NCBI GenBank assembly: GCA_028692395.1
Contig: JAQUXP010000001.1
Coordinates: 62,001 to 126,000, forward strand
DNA: 64,000 nt
Direction of reading: 5' to 3'
Source: Lachnospiraceae bacterium
Lineage (GTDB): Bacteria > Bacillota > Clostridia > Lachnospirales > Lachnospiraceae
A program made the position numbers and the translations under genes. Positions 21,873 to 31,214 of the stretch are shown here, in pieces. How positions within the stretch are numbered: position 1 is the first letter of the stretch; each line of letters starts with the position of its first letter. The notes under the pieces were generated by a model. That model saw only the letters and a program-made list of their open reading frames with translations. It made no database searches and had not been told where the DNA came from.

Positions 21873-23183
21873 TTAATTAATAATTGCCTGTGCCTGAATC
21901 TGAACCTTCCTCAGGGATTCTCCAAAATCATCTTCTTTTACTATAATTTGCAGTTCTTCCTCCAGAATATCTTCTATTTCATAGGTACGAACCCCGCAAT
22001 TTACTACAGGAACATTTTCCGTGGTCTCCAAAAATACATCAAAAATATTCGTTGCTCCGAAATATTCCTCCGTCTCCTCATAGGCCGGCATCTGACGTGC
22101 GTCTTTTCTGGTGCTCACCAGGTTTATTTCTTTCACCAGCTCATTCATAAATTCTCGATTCTCACCAAATGTTTCCTTTAGAAAGCATGCTGCTTCCTCA
22201 TAGTTTGTTTTGTTCTTTAGTACATACCAGCTGCCTCCGCCAATATTCGAGGCATTCACTGATTCTTTCACCTTTTCCATTCTGGGAATTGCCGCCACAC
22301 GCCATAGACCAGCCTGATCCTGGTTCTCCCTGATTGAGGGCGCAATCCAACAGCCTGAAACTACCGTAGCTACCTCTCCCTGTGTAAATGCCCTGGTAAA
22401 TCCATCCCACCCCTCGACAGATACTACCAAATCCTCATTGATCAGCTGCTTATATATCTCAAGTCCATTTCTAAGTGGAATGTTATCTATAATATCTGCA
22501 TGCTTCCCACTTCTGTCTACATACCAGCTGCCTCCACTCTGCATCATAATTCTGATAATACCCAGATCGTCTGGCTGTACTGTCAGCATATGTACCCCTA
22601 CTTTTTCCTTTACCCTACGTGCCACTTCTACATACTTCTCCCAAGTAATGTTCTGCATATCTGCCTCCGTATAGCCTGCTGCCTCCACATAATCCTTACG
22701 GTAAAACATAACCGCCGCTCCGCTGTCAAAGGGAACGCCATAGTGAATCCCATTCATAGAGACAAGTGCTGTCTTATATTCCTGATATAGATCATAGTCC
22801 AGGAAATGATCCATGGCGAAAAATTCTTTTGTATAGGAAGTAAGTAACTTTTGTATCTCGTAATCTTCTATTAGGACAATATCTGGCAATTCTGTATATA
22901 CTTCTGTTTCGAAACCATTTTTAAGTTCCCGTATAATATCATGTTTTTCCTCTGCGACTACCTGTATCTTTATATCGGGATGCTGCTGCCGATAGTATTT
23001 GGCTGCGATATTTGCCGCCTTAATATTGAAATTTTCATCCCACGCCCATATAAGAAGTTCCTTGTCTGATGAATTAATTTGGGTCCATGCAATCTCTTTT
23101 CCTGTGGCACATCCTGCCAGGCTAAGTGTCAACACGATCCAAACTGCCAGAACTGCATATGTTTTTGCTCTTGTTTTTCCCAA
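21873..23183 (-). CDS. Second, paralogous solute-binding lipoprotein
   Basis: 436 aa from TTG 23183, chosen because AGAGGAGAAAGATA precedes it and a lipoprotein signal follows (C25 in SLAGC); an upstream in-frame ATG has no ribosome site. It is a full-length relative of the lipoprotein downstream, sharing long stretches such as VPFDSGAA and GGGSWYVLKN. It is separated from the import operon by the boxed promoter, so it is probably transcribed apart. It may bind a different oligosaccharide, or act with the YesM kinase as a sensor (inference). Confidence 0.88.
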   Translation of the reverse strand: MGKTRAKTYAVLAVWIVLTLSLAGCATGKEIAWTQINSSDKELLIWAWDENFNIKAANIAAKYYRQQHPDIKIQVVAEEKHDIIRELKNGFETEVYTELPDIVLIEDYEIQKLLTSYTKEFFAMDHFLDYDLYQEYKTALVSMNGIHYGVPFDSGAAVMFYRKDYVEAAGYTEADMQNITWEKYVEVARRVKEKVGVHMLTVQPDDLGIIRIMMQSGGSWYVDRSGKHADIIDNIPLRNGLEIYKQLINEDLVVSVEGWDGFTRAFTQGEVATVVSGCWIAPSIRENQDQAGLWRVAAIPRMEKVKESVNASNIGGGSWYVLKNKTNYEEAACFLKETFGENREFMNELVKEINLVSTRKDARQMPAYEETEEYFGATNIFDVFLETTENVPVVNCGVRTYEIEDILEEELQIIVKEDDFGESLRKVQIQAQAIIN

Positions 23184-23347
23184 TATCTTTCTCCTCTTTA
23201 TGTTACTAAAACCAAAAATAAAAAAGTTTGGTATCTGTAAAAAATATAAACTTTTTCTTATTTTATCACACCAACTTTTTTTAGTCACTCATTTACTCGT
23301 TTAAATTGGAATTCAATTCCGATTTTTATAGTCACTGATTTTTTATA

Positions 23348-23403
23348 ATAAAAATAACGGCACTCGCTATAAATGCTTCGAATGCCGCTATTTCTATTCT
23401 ATT
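23348..23403 (-). repeat. Copy A of a duplicated terminator (hairpin 23352-23393)
   Basis: 56 bp matching 28932-28988 except for one missing T. It contains a 15-bp stem, AAATAACGGCACTCG with its near-complement, and a 12-nt loop. On the minus strand it runs into a T-rich stretch. Copy B ends a real gene; copy A has no intact gene upstream of it. Confidence 0.8.
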
Positions 23404-23412
23404 ACATGAGCA

Positions 23413-23649
23413 ATGCTTCCTTCTTCAGAAGCTATTAAGGAATTACAGACCGAATATACCAATATGCTTACAGCTATTATCGACCTACTGGATGGTGCAA
23501 AATATTTGTGGGAAGTAGACTGCCATGAACAGCAAGCTTATATTGTCTATCTATACCGGTTGGCAGAAGATTCACCTCTTACATATGCCAAGCCTGCACT
23601 GGAGGAATGCGAACTCGTGAGACTATCTTTTACTATTTCTCCATTATAA
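23413..23649 (+). pseudogene. Short open frame of unknown origin, probably a relic
   Basis: 78 aa with acidic, amphipathic composition that looks protein-like (for example KELQTEYTNML and IVYLYRLAED). It has no ribosome site and begins right after a terminator hairpin, with a stop one codon upstream. I recognise no family. It meets a minus-strand coding remnant end to end, so this gap appears to hold broken gene ends. Confidence 0.3.
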
Positions 23650-23725
23650 ATTTCACCGCCTCTTTTAAATCTTCGCTGAGATCCTCCATATCATCTGGCG
23701 ATATGACTTCATACGAAACTCAAAT
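23642..23725 (-). pseudogene. C-terminal gene remnant
   Basis: A minus-strand frame of 28 codons bounded upstream by TGA reads SYEVISPDDMEDLSEDLKEA and ends in FIMEK and a stop. The composition is typical of a protein C-terminus. No start or ribosome site is visible, so it is the end of a lost gene. The family is unknown. Confidence 0.3.
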
Positions 23726-23816
23726 GCTATGCATCTTCCACCTCTTCTAGAATACAACAACGCACGCTCTTTTTCAATAAACAAAAACAGGCGCCGTTGC
23801 GCCATACAGAGAAATC

Positions 23817-23853
23817 GGCGCAGCCCAGTGTCTATAAGGGCTACGCCGTTTTT
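23817..23853. terminator. Bidirectional hairpin between the relic region and the PHP gene
   Basis: A 10-bp GC-rich stem (GGCGCAGCCC with GGGCTACGCC, one G-U pair) with an 11-nt loop and TTTTT on the plus side. It lies 56 nt after the PHP gene's stop and probably ends that operon too. Confidence 0.6.
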
Positions 23854-23909
23854 ACTTCAAAACCTAAGAGAACTGGAACTGTCAACAGCATTTTTCCATA
23901 GGTGCATTT

Positions 23910-24911
23910 TTAGAAAAACAGCGGATTGCTCCAGGCAGTTCTTCCATATTTATCGGTGCATTTCACACGCACATAGGACTCATGTCCCTTTAATTCGTAT
24001 TCCCCATGGGAATTTGTTTTTTCGTAGGAATCACACATCTTCGTAACACCGTCATTTACGATATTTCCTGCGATAAAGTCTATCCGATAAACCGGGCTGC
24101 AGTCCACATAAGCAACACTATCTTTGATACCCCAGTCATAGATCTCTGGACCTGCTGAAGAATAATAATTGCCCTTCAGCATGTTGGACACGATATCTTC
24201 GTGGGTCAGCTTATCAGCTTTTACCACGATATAGCCTCCACAGGCATCATCGAACATGCCTTCATTATGATTGTCATCGGAAGCAAATGCTTTCATCTTG
24301 ATTCCTTCCCGCAGCATCACATCCCAGTAGGTTTCATCATATCCGGTATTGCTTTCATTCACCGTATTGTAATTGAAGATCTCCAGTGCCCAGATTCCCT
24401 GGGTATGGATAAATTCCTCTTCCCGAACCCGGGACCAGATGGGATGATTATAGGTGGTAATCATACCATGGGCATTCATCTCGTCTGCCAGCTTCTGTGC
24501 CGCCTTTGCTCCATCCCAGCTTCCAAAGTATTTGTGCACTTCATGGAGCTGTCCATGCTGATACAGGGGCAGTCTGGCATTTTTCTGCATTTCCTCCGTA
24601 CCCATAATGCCGTGAATATGATGTACCTTCTGACGCAGTCCGGAACCTTCGGAATCATACAGGATCGCAGATGCCTCCATGCCCGGCAGCATGACAAAAT
24701 CATCGCAGTCGAACTGTCTTCGATAATCCGTATATTTGTCATGCTCAGAAAAACACAGGAAATGATAGCCATGATCCTTGAAAAGCTTTACCGATTCTTC
24801 CGGAGTCAGCATTCCATCTGAATTTGTCGTATGGCTGTGAAGATTTCCCTTGTACCAGTTCCCACTTTTGGAAAATCCAGGGATTGTGATATTCTTTTTC
24901 CCTTCTGTCAT
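23910..24911 (-). CDS. PHP-domain metal-dependent phosphoesterase
   Basis: 333 aa from ATG 24911, chosen because GCGAGGAGGATTGAG precedes it; an ATG at 24944 overlapping the ATPase gene has no such site. Metal-ligand motifs of the PHP family are visible: NLHSHTTNSDG, FSEHDKYTDY, VHHIHG, TYNHPIW and a late ASDDNH. No polymerase or histidinol-phosphatase features are present. It is the last gene of an ABC importer operon, which suggests it hydrolyses an imported phosphorylated compound. PHP enzymes are known to act on phosphodiesters and cyclic phosphates, but the substrate here is unknown. Confidence 0.8.
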   Translation of the reverse strand: MTEGKKNITIPGFSKSGNWYKGNLHSHTTNSDGMLTPEESVKLFKDHGYHFLCFSEHDKYTDYRRQFDCDDFVMLPGMEASAILYDSEGSGLRQKVHHIHGIMGTEEMQKNARLPLYQHGQLHEVHKYFGSWDGAKAAQKLADEMNAHGMITTYNHPIWSRVREEEFIHTQGIWALEIFNYNTVNESNTGYDETYWDVMLREGIKMKAFASDDNHNEGMFDDACGGYIVVKADKLTHEDIVSNMLKGNYYSSAGPEIYDWGIKDSVAYVDCSPVYRIDFIAGNIVNDGVTKMCDSYEKTNSHGEYELKGHESYVRVKCTDKYGRTAWSNPLFF

Positions 24912-24930
24912 CTCAATCCTCCTCGCCTTC

Positions 24931-25935
24931 TTATAAGCAGACACAGTTATGGTTTGCCAGCGCTACCTGAACACTGTCACCAATCTGATACATGGATGCA
25001 CTTCTGAAAAGCAGATCTGCCTGCACTTCTACATCATTTACAAGAATCTTGTAACGAAGAACATTACCTCTTGTCACTCTGTCCAGAATCACGCCCTGCA
25101 TCTTGTAGCTTTCCCCTGAAGTGATAGGTGTATTGGAAAGGAGAAATGTCTCCGGACGTATTGCAACGTCTCCCTGCCATTCTTTTCCCGTAAGCTTCTT
25201 CATCTCTTCCGGCTTTAAGATATTATAGTTACCGATAAAGCCTGCAGCAAATGAAGTCTCCGGCTTTGTATAGATATCAACCGGATTACCGGACTGCTCT
25301 ATCACGCCGTCATGAAACAGATTGATCACATCCGACATAACCATAGCCTCATCCTGATCATGGGTTACGAATACAGAAGTCAGTCCCAGTTCTTTATGAA
25401 TCTCACGGATACTTGTCTGCAGGGATTTTCTAAGCTTTGCGTCAATAGCACTTAAGGGCTCGTCCAGCAAAAGAACCTTCGGACGCATCACAATCCCTCT
25501 TGCCAGAGCAACACGCTGCTGCTGTCCACCAGACAGACTTGCGGGGTATTCATCCTCTTTACCGATCAGCTCCACCATCTCGATGGAATCCTTCACACGT
25601 TTTTCAATCTCCGCAGCCGGAAGCTTTTGCAGCTTCAGTCCAAATGCCAGATTTTCCTTTACTGTCATGTTCGGGAAAAGGCTGTAGTGCTGGAATACCA
25701 TACCGATATTTCTGTCCTTGGGATCTTTGTGTGTGATATCTTCTTTATCCAGTATAATCTTACCGGAAGAAGTCTGCTCCAACCCTGCCAGGCACCGAAG
25801 CAGTGTACTCTTTCCACATCCGGAGGGTCCCAGAAGTGTTACAAAATCTCCCTTTTCGATATTCAGATTAATCCCTTTTAATACATGATTTTTCCCGTAA
25901 AATTTATCAATATTCTGAAATTCAATATAAGCCAT
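24931..25935 (-). CDS. ABC transporter ATPase, PotA/FbpC/PhnT class
   Basis: 334 aa. Walker A is GPSGCGKST, the signature SLSGGQQQRVALARG, Walker B VLLLDEP, and the switch His is in VTHDQDEA. A TOBE-like beta domain fills the last 100 residues. It is the ATPase of the importer encoded by the next three genes upstream. The class moves spermidine, ferric ions, thiamine or aminoethylphosphonate; the linked phosphoesterase favours a phosphorus compound (inference). Confidence 0.92.
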   Translation of the reverse strand: MAYIEFQNIDKFYGKNHVLKGINLNIEKGDFVTLLGPSGCGKSTLLRCLAGLEQTSSGKIILDKEDITHKDPKDRNIGMVFQHYSLFPNMTVKENLAFGLKLQKLPAAEIEKRVKDSIEMVELIGKEDEYPASLSGGQQQRVALARGIVMRPKVLLLDEPLSAIDAKLRKSLQTSIREIHKELGLTSVFVTHDQDEAMVMSDVINLFHDGVIEQSGNPVDIYTKPETSFAAGFIGNYNILKPEEMKKLTGKEWQGDVAIRPETFLLSNTPITSGESYKMQGVILDRVTRGNVLRYKILVNDVEVQADLLFRSASMYQIGDSVQVALANHNCVCL

Positions 25936-25941
25936 CTTTCA

Positions 25942-26742
25942 TCAACCTCTCTCTTTCCTTTTTCCCTGACGTCCCTGCAGTAGGAATGCTCCGCCGGAGA
26001 TCAATAAGGTTACCACAAACAGTACAACAATTACCGCACAAGTTCTCTGTCCCGATTTTTTCATCACATCATACATATACATCTGAGCGGTTGTAAAATG
26101 TCCGCCTGCCAGTGTGTTAATGATTACAAAATCTCCAAACACGATGGCCATAGCAAGCATAACCGATACGGTAACACCACTCATAATATTAGGAATTACA
26201 ACCCGAAAAAAAGCGAACAGCTTACTTGCACCAAGCATCTGTGCCGCCTCAATCAGTCTTCCAGCACCTACACCTGTTAAGTTATTCTTGATTCCCTGAT
26301 AAATATAAGGAAGAATAACCACCATATAGGTTGCCACCAGCATAACCATACGGTCACTAAATGGTTTTGGAGCACTTGTATATAAGGATAAAACGCAGAT
26401 GGGAAGAATAACTCCCTGAATTGCGTAAGGAATTGTACAGAGAATCTGCATAAAACGATCCCACTCAGGATGATATACCACAATCACATACATGGTAAGT
26501 AATACAAAAACAGTACATAGGAAGATAGGAAGGACAGAGATAATAATCGTTCTTCCGATTGCCATCCAAAACGCTGAATCTCCAAAAAGCTCTGCATAGG
26601 CAGCTATGGAAAATCCGGTGGGTACTACGTCGATCCACTCTTTAAACAGAGAATAAACCAGGGTCATAACCAGTGGCAGCATCAGATATATGATCACAAG
26701 CAGGATAATCGCTTTTGAGCCGATATGTTTTTTCTTCTCCAT
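25942..26742 (-). CDS. ABC importer permease, second subunit
   Basis: 266 aa with six membrane segments and an EAA loop (RLIEAAQMLGASKLFAFFRVVIPNI). It starts on the last base of the preceding permease's stop region, so the two are translationally coupled. It belongs to the PotC/PhnV type. The C-terminus is short and basic (GRQGKRKERG). Confidence 0.9.
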   Translation of the reverse strand: MEKKKHIGSKAIILLVIIYLMLPLVMTLVYSLFKEWIDVVPTGFSIAAYAELFGDSAFWMAIGRTIIISVLPIFLCTVFVLLTMYVIVVYHPEWDRFMQILCTIPYAIQGVILPICVLSLYTSAPKPFSDRMVMLVATYMVVILPYIYQGIKNNLTGVGAGRLIEAAQMLGASKLFAFFRVVIPNIMSGVTVSVMLAMAIVFGDFVIINTLAGGHFTTAQMYMYDVMKKSGQRTCAVIVVLFVVTLLISGGAFLLQGRQGKRKERG

Positions 26743-27587
26743 TAGTGTCTCCCTCCCTGTTTTGGTGTCACCTTATTCTGAATAAAGATGGCAATTACCA
26801 TAAAGAACATCATAACAACAGCAATTGCACTTCCGAATTCCGGTCTCTGCAGAATATCACCTACAAACTGTTCTGACAGACGGATGGGAAGCAGTGAAAC
26901 ATTGTTCATCAACAGTGCGTATGCTGATGCATATGCCGCCAGCGCATTGGCAAATAGTACAGAAAAGGTTCCCAGAATACTGGGAAGTAATACCGGAATA
27001 CCAACCTTAGTCCAGAATGTTGTTTTATTACCACCCAGCAGTGCTACTGCTTCTTTCCATTCTGTCCGTATGGATTCAAATGCCGGGATCAAAAGCAGTG
27101 TAGCCAGCGGAATCTGGAAATACACGTAGATCAGCAGCAGTCCCCATACAGAATACAGTGGAAAATTTGCAAGGAATTCAATTCCATAATTTTTACCAAT
27201 CATTGTCATAACACCGATATTTCCCAGCATAATGATATAGGCAAATGCCAGCGGAACACCGGAGAAGTTTGACACCATGTTCAGAATACTCATAAATATC
27301 TGCTTTAATCTCCCGGCACCCTCATGTACGGCTTTTGCACCAAAGAATGCAATTATCATACCAATGACAGAAGACAAAATTGAAATCCAGAGGCTGTTGA
27401 TAATTGCCTTCTGATACAAGGCCTTTGAGAAAATATTGATAAAGTTATCCAGTGTGAATCCCAGTTCTCCGCCCTCCGGCATAAAGCTTCGGATGATGGT
27501 ATAGATAACCGGGACAATTTCAAAGAGAATGCACAGTGCCAAAAATGGAACTATCGCAAACAGATAGGTTCTTTTTTTAAATTTCAT
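26742..27587 (-). CDS. ABC importer permease, first subunit
   Basis: 281 aa with six membrane segments and an EAA-type loop (RTEWKEAVALLGGNKTTFWTKVGIPVLL). It belongs to the PotB/PhnU type. It follows the solute-binding gene by about 80 nt, a gap that contains a weak GCTGC hairpin which may reduce expression of the membrane subunits relative to the binding protein. Confidence 0.9.
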   Translation of the reverse strand: MKFKKRTYLFAIVPFLALCILFEIVPVIYTIIRSFMPEGGELGFTLDNFINIFSKALYQKAIINSLWISILSSVIGMIIAFFGAKAVHEGAGRLKQIFMSILNMVSNFSGVPLAFAYIIMLGNIGVMTMIGKNYGIEFLANFPLYSVWGLLLIYVYFQIPLATLLLIPAFESIRTEWKEAVALLGGNKTTFWTKVGIPVLLPSILGTFSVLFANALAAYASAYALLMNNVSLLPIRLSEQFVGDILQRPEFGSAIAVVMMFFMVIAIFIQNKVTPKQGGRH

Positions 27588-27666
27588 CCTTCTTACCTCT
27601 CATATATTTATTCGCAAGGAAAGCTGCCACAATCGCAGCAGCCTTTCGCCTGTCCATACATATTAG

Positions 27667-28767
27667 TTATTTTGCATATGCAATAACATCTTCCTGCCAT
27701 AAGCTTCCGATTGTTTTTGCTGTAGTATCCCATGCATCCTGATCTGCTACCATTCTTGCGTTTGCATACTGGCTGTCATCCAGCAGCTTGGAAGCAACCT
27801 CCTCCGGAAGAGTTACATCACGAACCGGCTTTGCATATCCTTTTGCAAGGTTGATCTGGCCCTGATCACTTAAGATATATTCTCGTGCCATTGCTGCAGA
27901 ATAAGGTCTCTTAGAATAAGCATTGAGAATTGTGCAGTAGCCACTCTGGATAGATGCCTCGGAAGGAATACATACGGTAAAGTCTGCCGCTGCGTTATTC
28001 TGTACAAACTGCTCACGATAGCCAAGTGCATTGTAATCCCAAAGGAAGGCAATTCCCACTTCACCTTTTTCAATACGTGCCTGTGTGAATTCTCCAAGAT
28101 CAAGTCTTCCCTGCTCTGCAATTTTCTTGAAATAATCCAGTCCCGGCTGAATATCAGATTCGTCTCCACCATATGCGATGGCTGCTGCCAGTACTGCGTA
28201 CTGTGCCTGTGTTGCTGAAGCAACATCTCCGACAGCTACCTTGTAATCTCCGTTCAGGATGTCTTCAAAGGAGGTCGGTGCTTCTTTTACAATCTTATTA
28301 TTCACAATAATAGACATGGTTCCGTAATATCCTATGATCCAGTCTCCATCATCATCCTTCGCCCAGTCCGGAATAGAATCCCAGTTGCTGGTCTTATACT
28401 TTAAGGTAACGCCTTCCTTCTCTGCAACTGGTCCAAAAGCCTGTCCCACATCTCCGATATCTTTTGTTGCATCTTTTCCTTCTGTCTTAAACAGGGAAAT
28501 CTCTTCTGCAGAAGACATATCGGTATCGGTATGTGCAAGACCATATGTATTGGTAATCCCCTGCCATGTCTCACCCCAGTTTGCCCAGGTATCCGGCATT
28601 CCTACAGATTCTACTTTTCCTTCTTCTTTTGCTTTTGCTGCAATTTCATCTACAGACATGCTATTCAAGTCAACTGTTGATGCCGCACTTGCTGAATTGC
28701 CGCATCCAGTAGCCAGTGCTGCCACCATTGTTGTCATTAACATTACACTGATAAATTTTTTCTTCAT
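27667..28767 (-). CDS. Solute-binding lipoprotein of the PHP-linked importer
   Basis: 366 aa. Lipoprotein signal with Cys in ALATGCGNS, then a two-lobed binding protein of the spermidine/iron/aminoethylphosphonate type (Pfam SBP_bac_6/8 like). GAGGAGAAAAAAC precedes the ATG. First gene of a five-gene operon (binding protein, two permeases, ATPase, PHP enzyme). No paired tyrosines obvious enough to call a ferric-ion site, so iron is not favoured. Confidence 0.88.
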   Translation of the reverse strand: MKKKFISVMLMTTMVAALATGCGNSASAASTVDLNSMSVDEIAAKAKEEGKVESVGMPDTWANWGETWQGITNTYGLAHTDTDMSSAEEISLFKTEGKDATKDIGDVGQAFGPVAEKEGVTLKYKTSNWDSIPDWAKDDDGDWIIGYYGTMSIIVNNKIVKEAPTSFEDILNGDYKVAVGDVASATQAQYAVLAAAIAYGGDESDIQPGLDYFKKIAEQGRLDLGEFTQARIEKGEVGIAFLWDYNALGYREQFVQNNAAADFTVCIPSEASIQSGYCTILNAYSKRPYSAAMAREYILSDQGQINLAKGYAKPVRDVTLPEEVASKLLDDSQYANARMVADQDAWDTTAKTIGSLWQEDVIAYAK

Positions 28768-28931
28768 GTTTTTTCTCCTCTGCTTAACCTGATTTTTCTT
28801 TCACTGTGTATCTGTGTCTTTTCTGTGAACGTTTAAGCTTTGGTCAGTATAGCAAATACTAAAATTTGAAACTACCAGCAAATGTTAAAAGCTATGTAAA
28901 ATCTATCAAAAATCCAAATCATATATTTTAC

Positions 28932-28988
28932 ATAAAAATAACGGCACTCGCTATAAATGCTTCGAATGCCGCTATTTTCTATTCTATT
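28932..28988 (-). repeat. Copy B of the duplicated terminator (hairpin 28936-28977)
   Basis: 57 bp matching 23348-23403. It begins a few bases after the stop of the 145-aa membrane protein and serves as its terminator. The duplication suggests that the sequence next to copy A once carried the end of a related transcription unit. Confidence 0.8.
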
Positions 28989-28993
28989 TATTC

Positions 28994-29431
28994 TTACTGA
29001 ATGTCAACCAGATGAATCTGTTCATATTGGAACATCTGCATCTTCTTATCTGCACTTTTCTCAAAAATCATGGTAAGCAGCACTTTTTCTTCTCCTGCTT
29101 CCTGCGCATATTCCTCTTCTGATACAGCTTTTACAGTTTCCGTTCTTTTTAAATGGGTCACTGCTTCATGGCTTTCCATAGCATCTGCATCTTTCTGGGC
29201 GATCACCAGCTCCCCGTCCGTGCTCACCTTGATATCAGCCTGATACTGATAGGTGACACCCTCAGTTTTGGCTATTTTTTGATCCTCTGAGATCTGCTGT
29301 GCTGTTCCATATAAAATAATACCCTTCGCCTGGTGACCAAATATCTCATCTGAAAACTTATACAGCACACCTGCTCCAACGACTGCCAATCCAATAAGAA
29401 CACATGTTACAATAATCATTATTTTTTTCAC
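28994..29431 (-). CDS. Small membrane-anchored protein beside a BceB-like permease
   Basis: 145 aa from GTG 29431. The frame stays open upstream to 29596, but that part overlaps the permease gene, while GGAGGAAAG across the permease's stop codon fits the GTG. One N-terminal membrane segment (about 3-22) is followed by an outside domain of about 120 residues with no motif I know. It resembles the small partner proteins often found after BceB-type permeases, judged by size and position only. Confidence 0.65.
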   Translation of the reverse strand: MKKIMIIVTCVLIGLAVVGAGVLYKFSDEIFGHQAKGIILYGTAQQISEDQKIAKTEGVTYQYQADIKVSTDGELVIAQKDADAMESHEAVTHLKRTETVKAVSEEEYAQEAGEEKVLLTMIFEKSADKKMQMFQYEQIHLVDIQ

Positions 29432-29433
29432 TC

Positions 29434-31008
29434 TTACTTTCCTCCTGTTGTCTGATTCATAATTCGATAGTAGTTGCCGGCTGTTGATCTGTAGATTCCA
29501 AGATATACTGCTGCAAAGACAGCAATCGTTATCACTGTACACAATAATACCTGTAGTGCTCCGATGGAAAAGATATTTCCGATCTTTGCCATGCATTTAA
29601 AAGCAACCATAGTATGCAGCACCGACATTCCCAATGGCAGGAAAAACACCAGTCTTACCTGCTGATTAATAGAATTTTTAATCTCCTCATCACTCATTCC
29701 CACCTGTTTCATAATTATATAACGTTTCTGATCATCATAGCCTTCCGATATCTGCTTATAGTACATAATCAACGTGGTGGCAATCAAGAATAAGATTCCA
29801 AGAAACAATCCCAGGAAGAAAAATCCTCCATGCATAGCTCTATAGGTTACTTCTCCTTCTGTTGGACTCTGTCTGCAGATCCAGTGGGACATGCTATAGG
29901 TATGACCTTCCCCATCCACATTAAGCTCCATCTCCTTATTTACAGCATTCTTTTCTTCGTCCGTCCCTTCCAGCATAATACCAATCCGTTTACTGGAATC
30001 CTCCATATAATAGTCATCATCTGCCAGAGAGATGACCTCCGTTACCTGAGCGTTGGTTCCCTGCGCAGCTTCTTTGGCCTGTCCTTTGATATAATCCATA
30101 TCCTGCTGCAGATCCGTAGATCCGTAAACAGTAACCACAATATCCGTAGGAAAGATCGTATTCATTGCCTGCTGCTCCCCCAAAACCACAGAAAGCGTAA
30201 CTGTCATAGTAACCAGAATCATAGTACTTAAGACACAGATGCTGGCAAGACCTGCAGCATTTTGCTTCATCCGATAGAGCAGTCCTGACACAGCTATGAA
30301 AAACCTGGGTGTATAATACCTTTCCCTGTCATTTCGAATCCTCTTCAGAAGCCAGATGCTTCCCGCTGTAAATAATGCAAAGGTTCCAACTACAACGAAT
30401 ACCGCTGCCAGAAAAAACTGTGGAATCGCAGCAAAAATATTATCTACGGTCAGTGCAATTCCGTATCCTGCCAACAGGTTGATCACGCCAAGGACAACAA
30501 GTCCTTTCTTTGTTCTGGGTTCTCTCTCCCCCATGTCAGCCTGCTGCATCAGTTCTCTTGGCGTTACCTTGCGAATCTGTGAAAAATTATACAGAAGAAT
30601 CATCCAGAAGGAAATAAAAAACAAAAATAATGTCAGAAAAATACCCCAACCGGATATAGAAAATTCCAGTGCAATCGGCACTCCAATCACTCGAAGCAGC
30701 AGTGCATATAAAAAGCCACTGAGCAGTATTCCGCAAACCATTCCCAGAACCAGAGAGATCAGAAACAGCCGAAGGGTCTCCTGATACACCACTTGATACA
30801 GGTGCTTCCTCTCCATGCCCAGTATATGATACAGACCCAGTTCCTTTTTCCTTCGCTTCATCAAAAAGCTGTTGGTATAAAACAAAAAAGCGATAATAAA
30901 AAGTGCCACCAAAAGAGCTCCGTAAGCCAGTACACTGGACAGGGTTTCACCTCCCGGAAGTTTCAATACCCCTTTGTTATTGGTCAGATACAACATATTA
31001 TAGAACAC
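29434..31008 (-). pseudogene. BceB-like FtsX-family permease, N-terminally truncated
   Basis: 524 codons from a GTG; intact relatives are usually about 640-680 aa. The sequence begins in the middle of the normal first segment (VFYNMLYLTNN) with an in-frame TAG three codons before, and the usual first 50-60 residues cannot be found upstream in any frame. The extracellular loop (around MELNVDGEGHTYSMSHW) also looks short. The conserved NSFLMKRRKKELGLYHILGM and the C-terminal membrane helices are preserved. The BceA ATPase that normally precedes it is absent. I read it as a decaying peptide-antibiotic resistance permease. Confidence 0.65.
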
Positions 31009-31118
31009 AATAACCTATCTGCATTCCAAAAGGCAAGCCAATATCCGCAGCGCACGCCTGCTGTCAGCCGTTTATTCCTGCACTTTAGACTTTGACATCT
31101 GCAGTACCATGACACCTA

Positions 31119-31214
31119 TTAAACTGACGCTGCTGCTAAAAAACAAATCATTGCCAACACCATCTTTTTCCTTTTCATTTTAATAAATTCAGCTTCAAGC
31201 TGAGCCCGCATCAT
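31119..31214 (-). pseudogene. Frameshifted small membrane-protein or permease fragment
   Basis: From ATG 31214, behind GGAGGGAGG that lies inside the preceding gene's end, 31 codons read MMRAQLEAEFIKMKRKKMVL and then a hydrophobic stretch to TAA. Shifting frame near 31128 continues the hydrophobic segment as LIGVMVLQMSKSKVQE to a stop at 31072. The start resembles the first residues of the LanE-like permease (LAEFMKVKRKK). It is therefore a truncated third permease or a small subunit with a frameshift. Confidence 0.45.

Noticed and set aside
29432..29596. N-terminal extension of the small membrane protein
   Set aside because: This part lies inside the permease gene, has no ribosome site and reads as non-coding; GTG 29431 with GGAGGAAAG is better.
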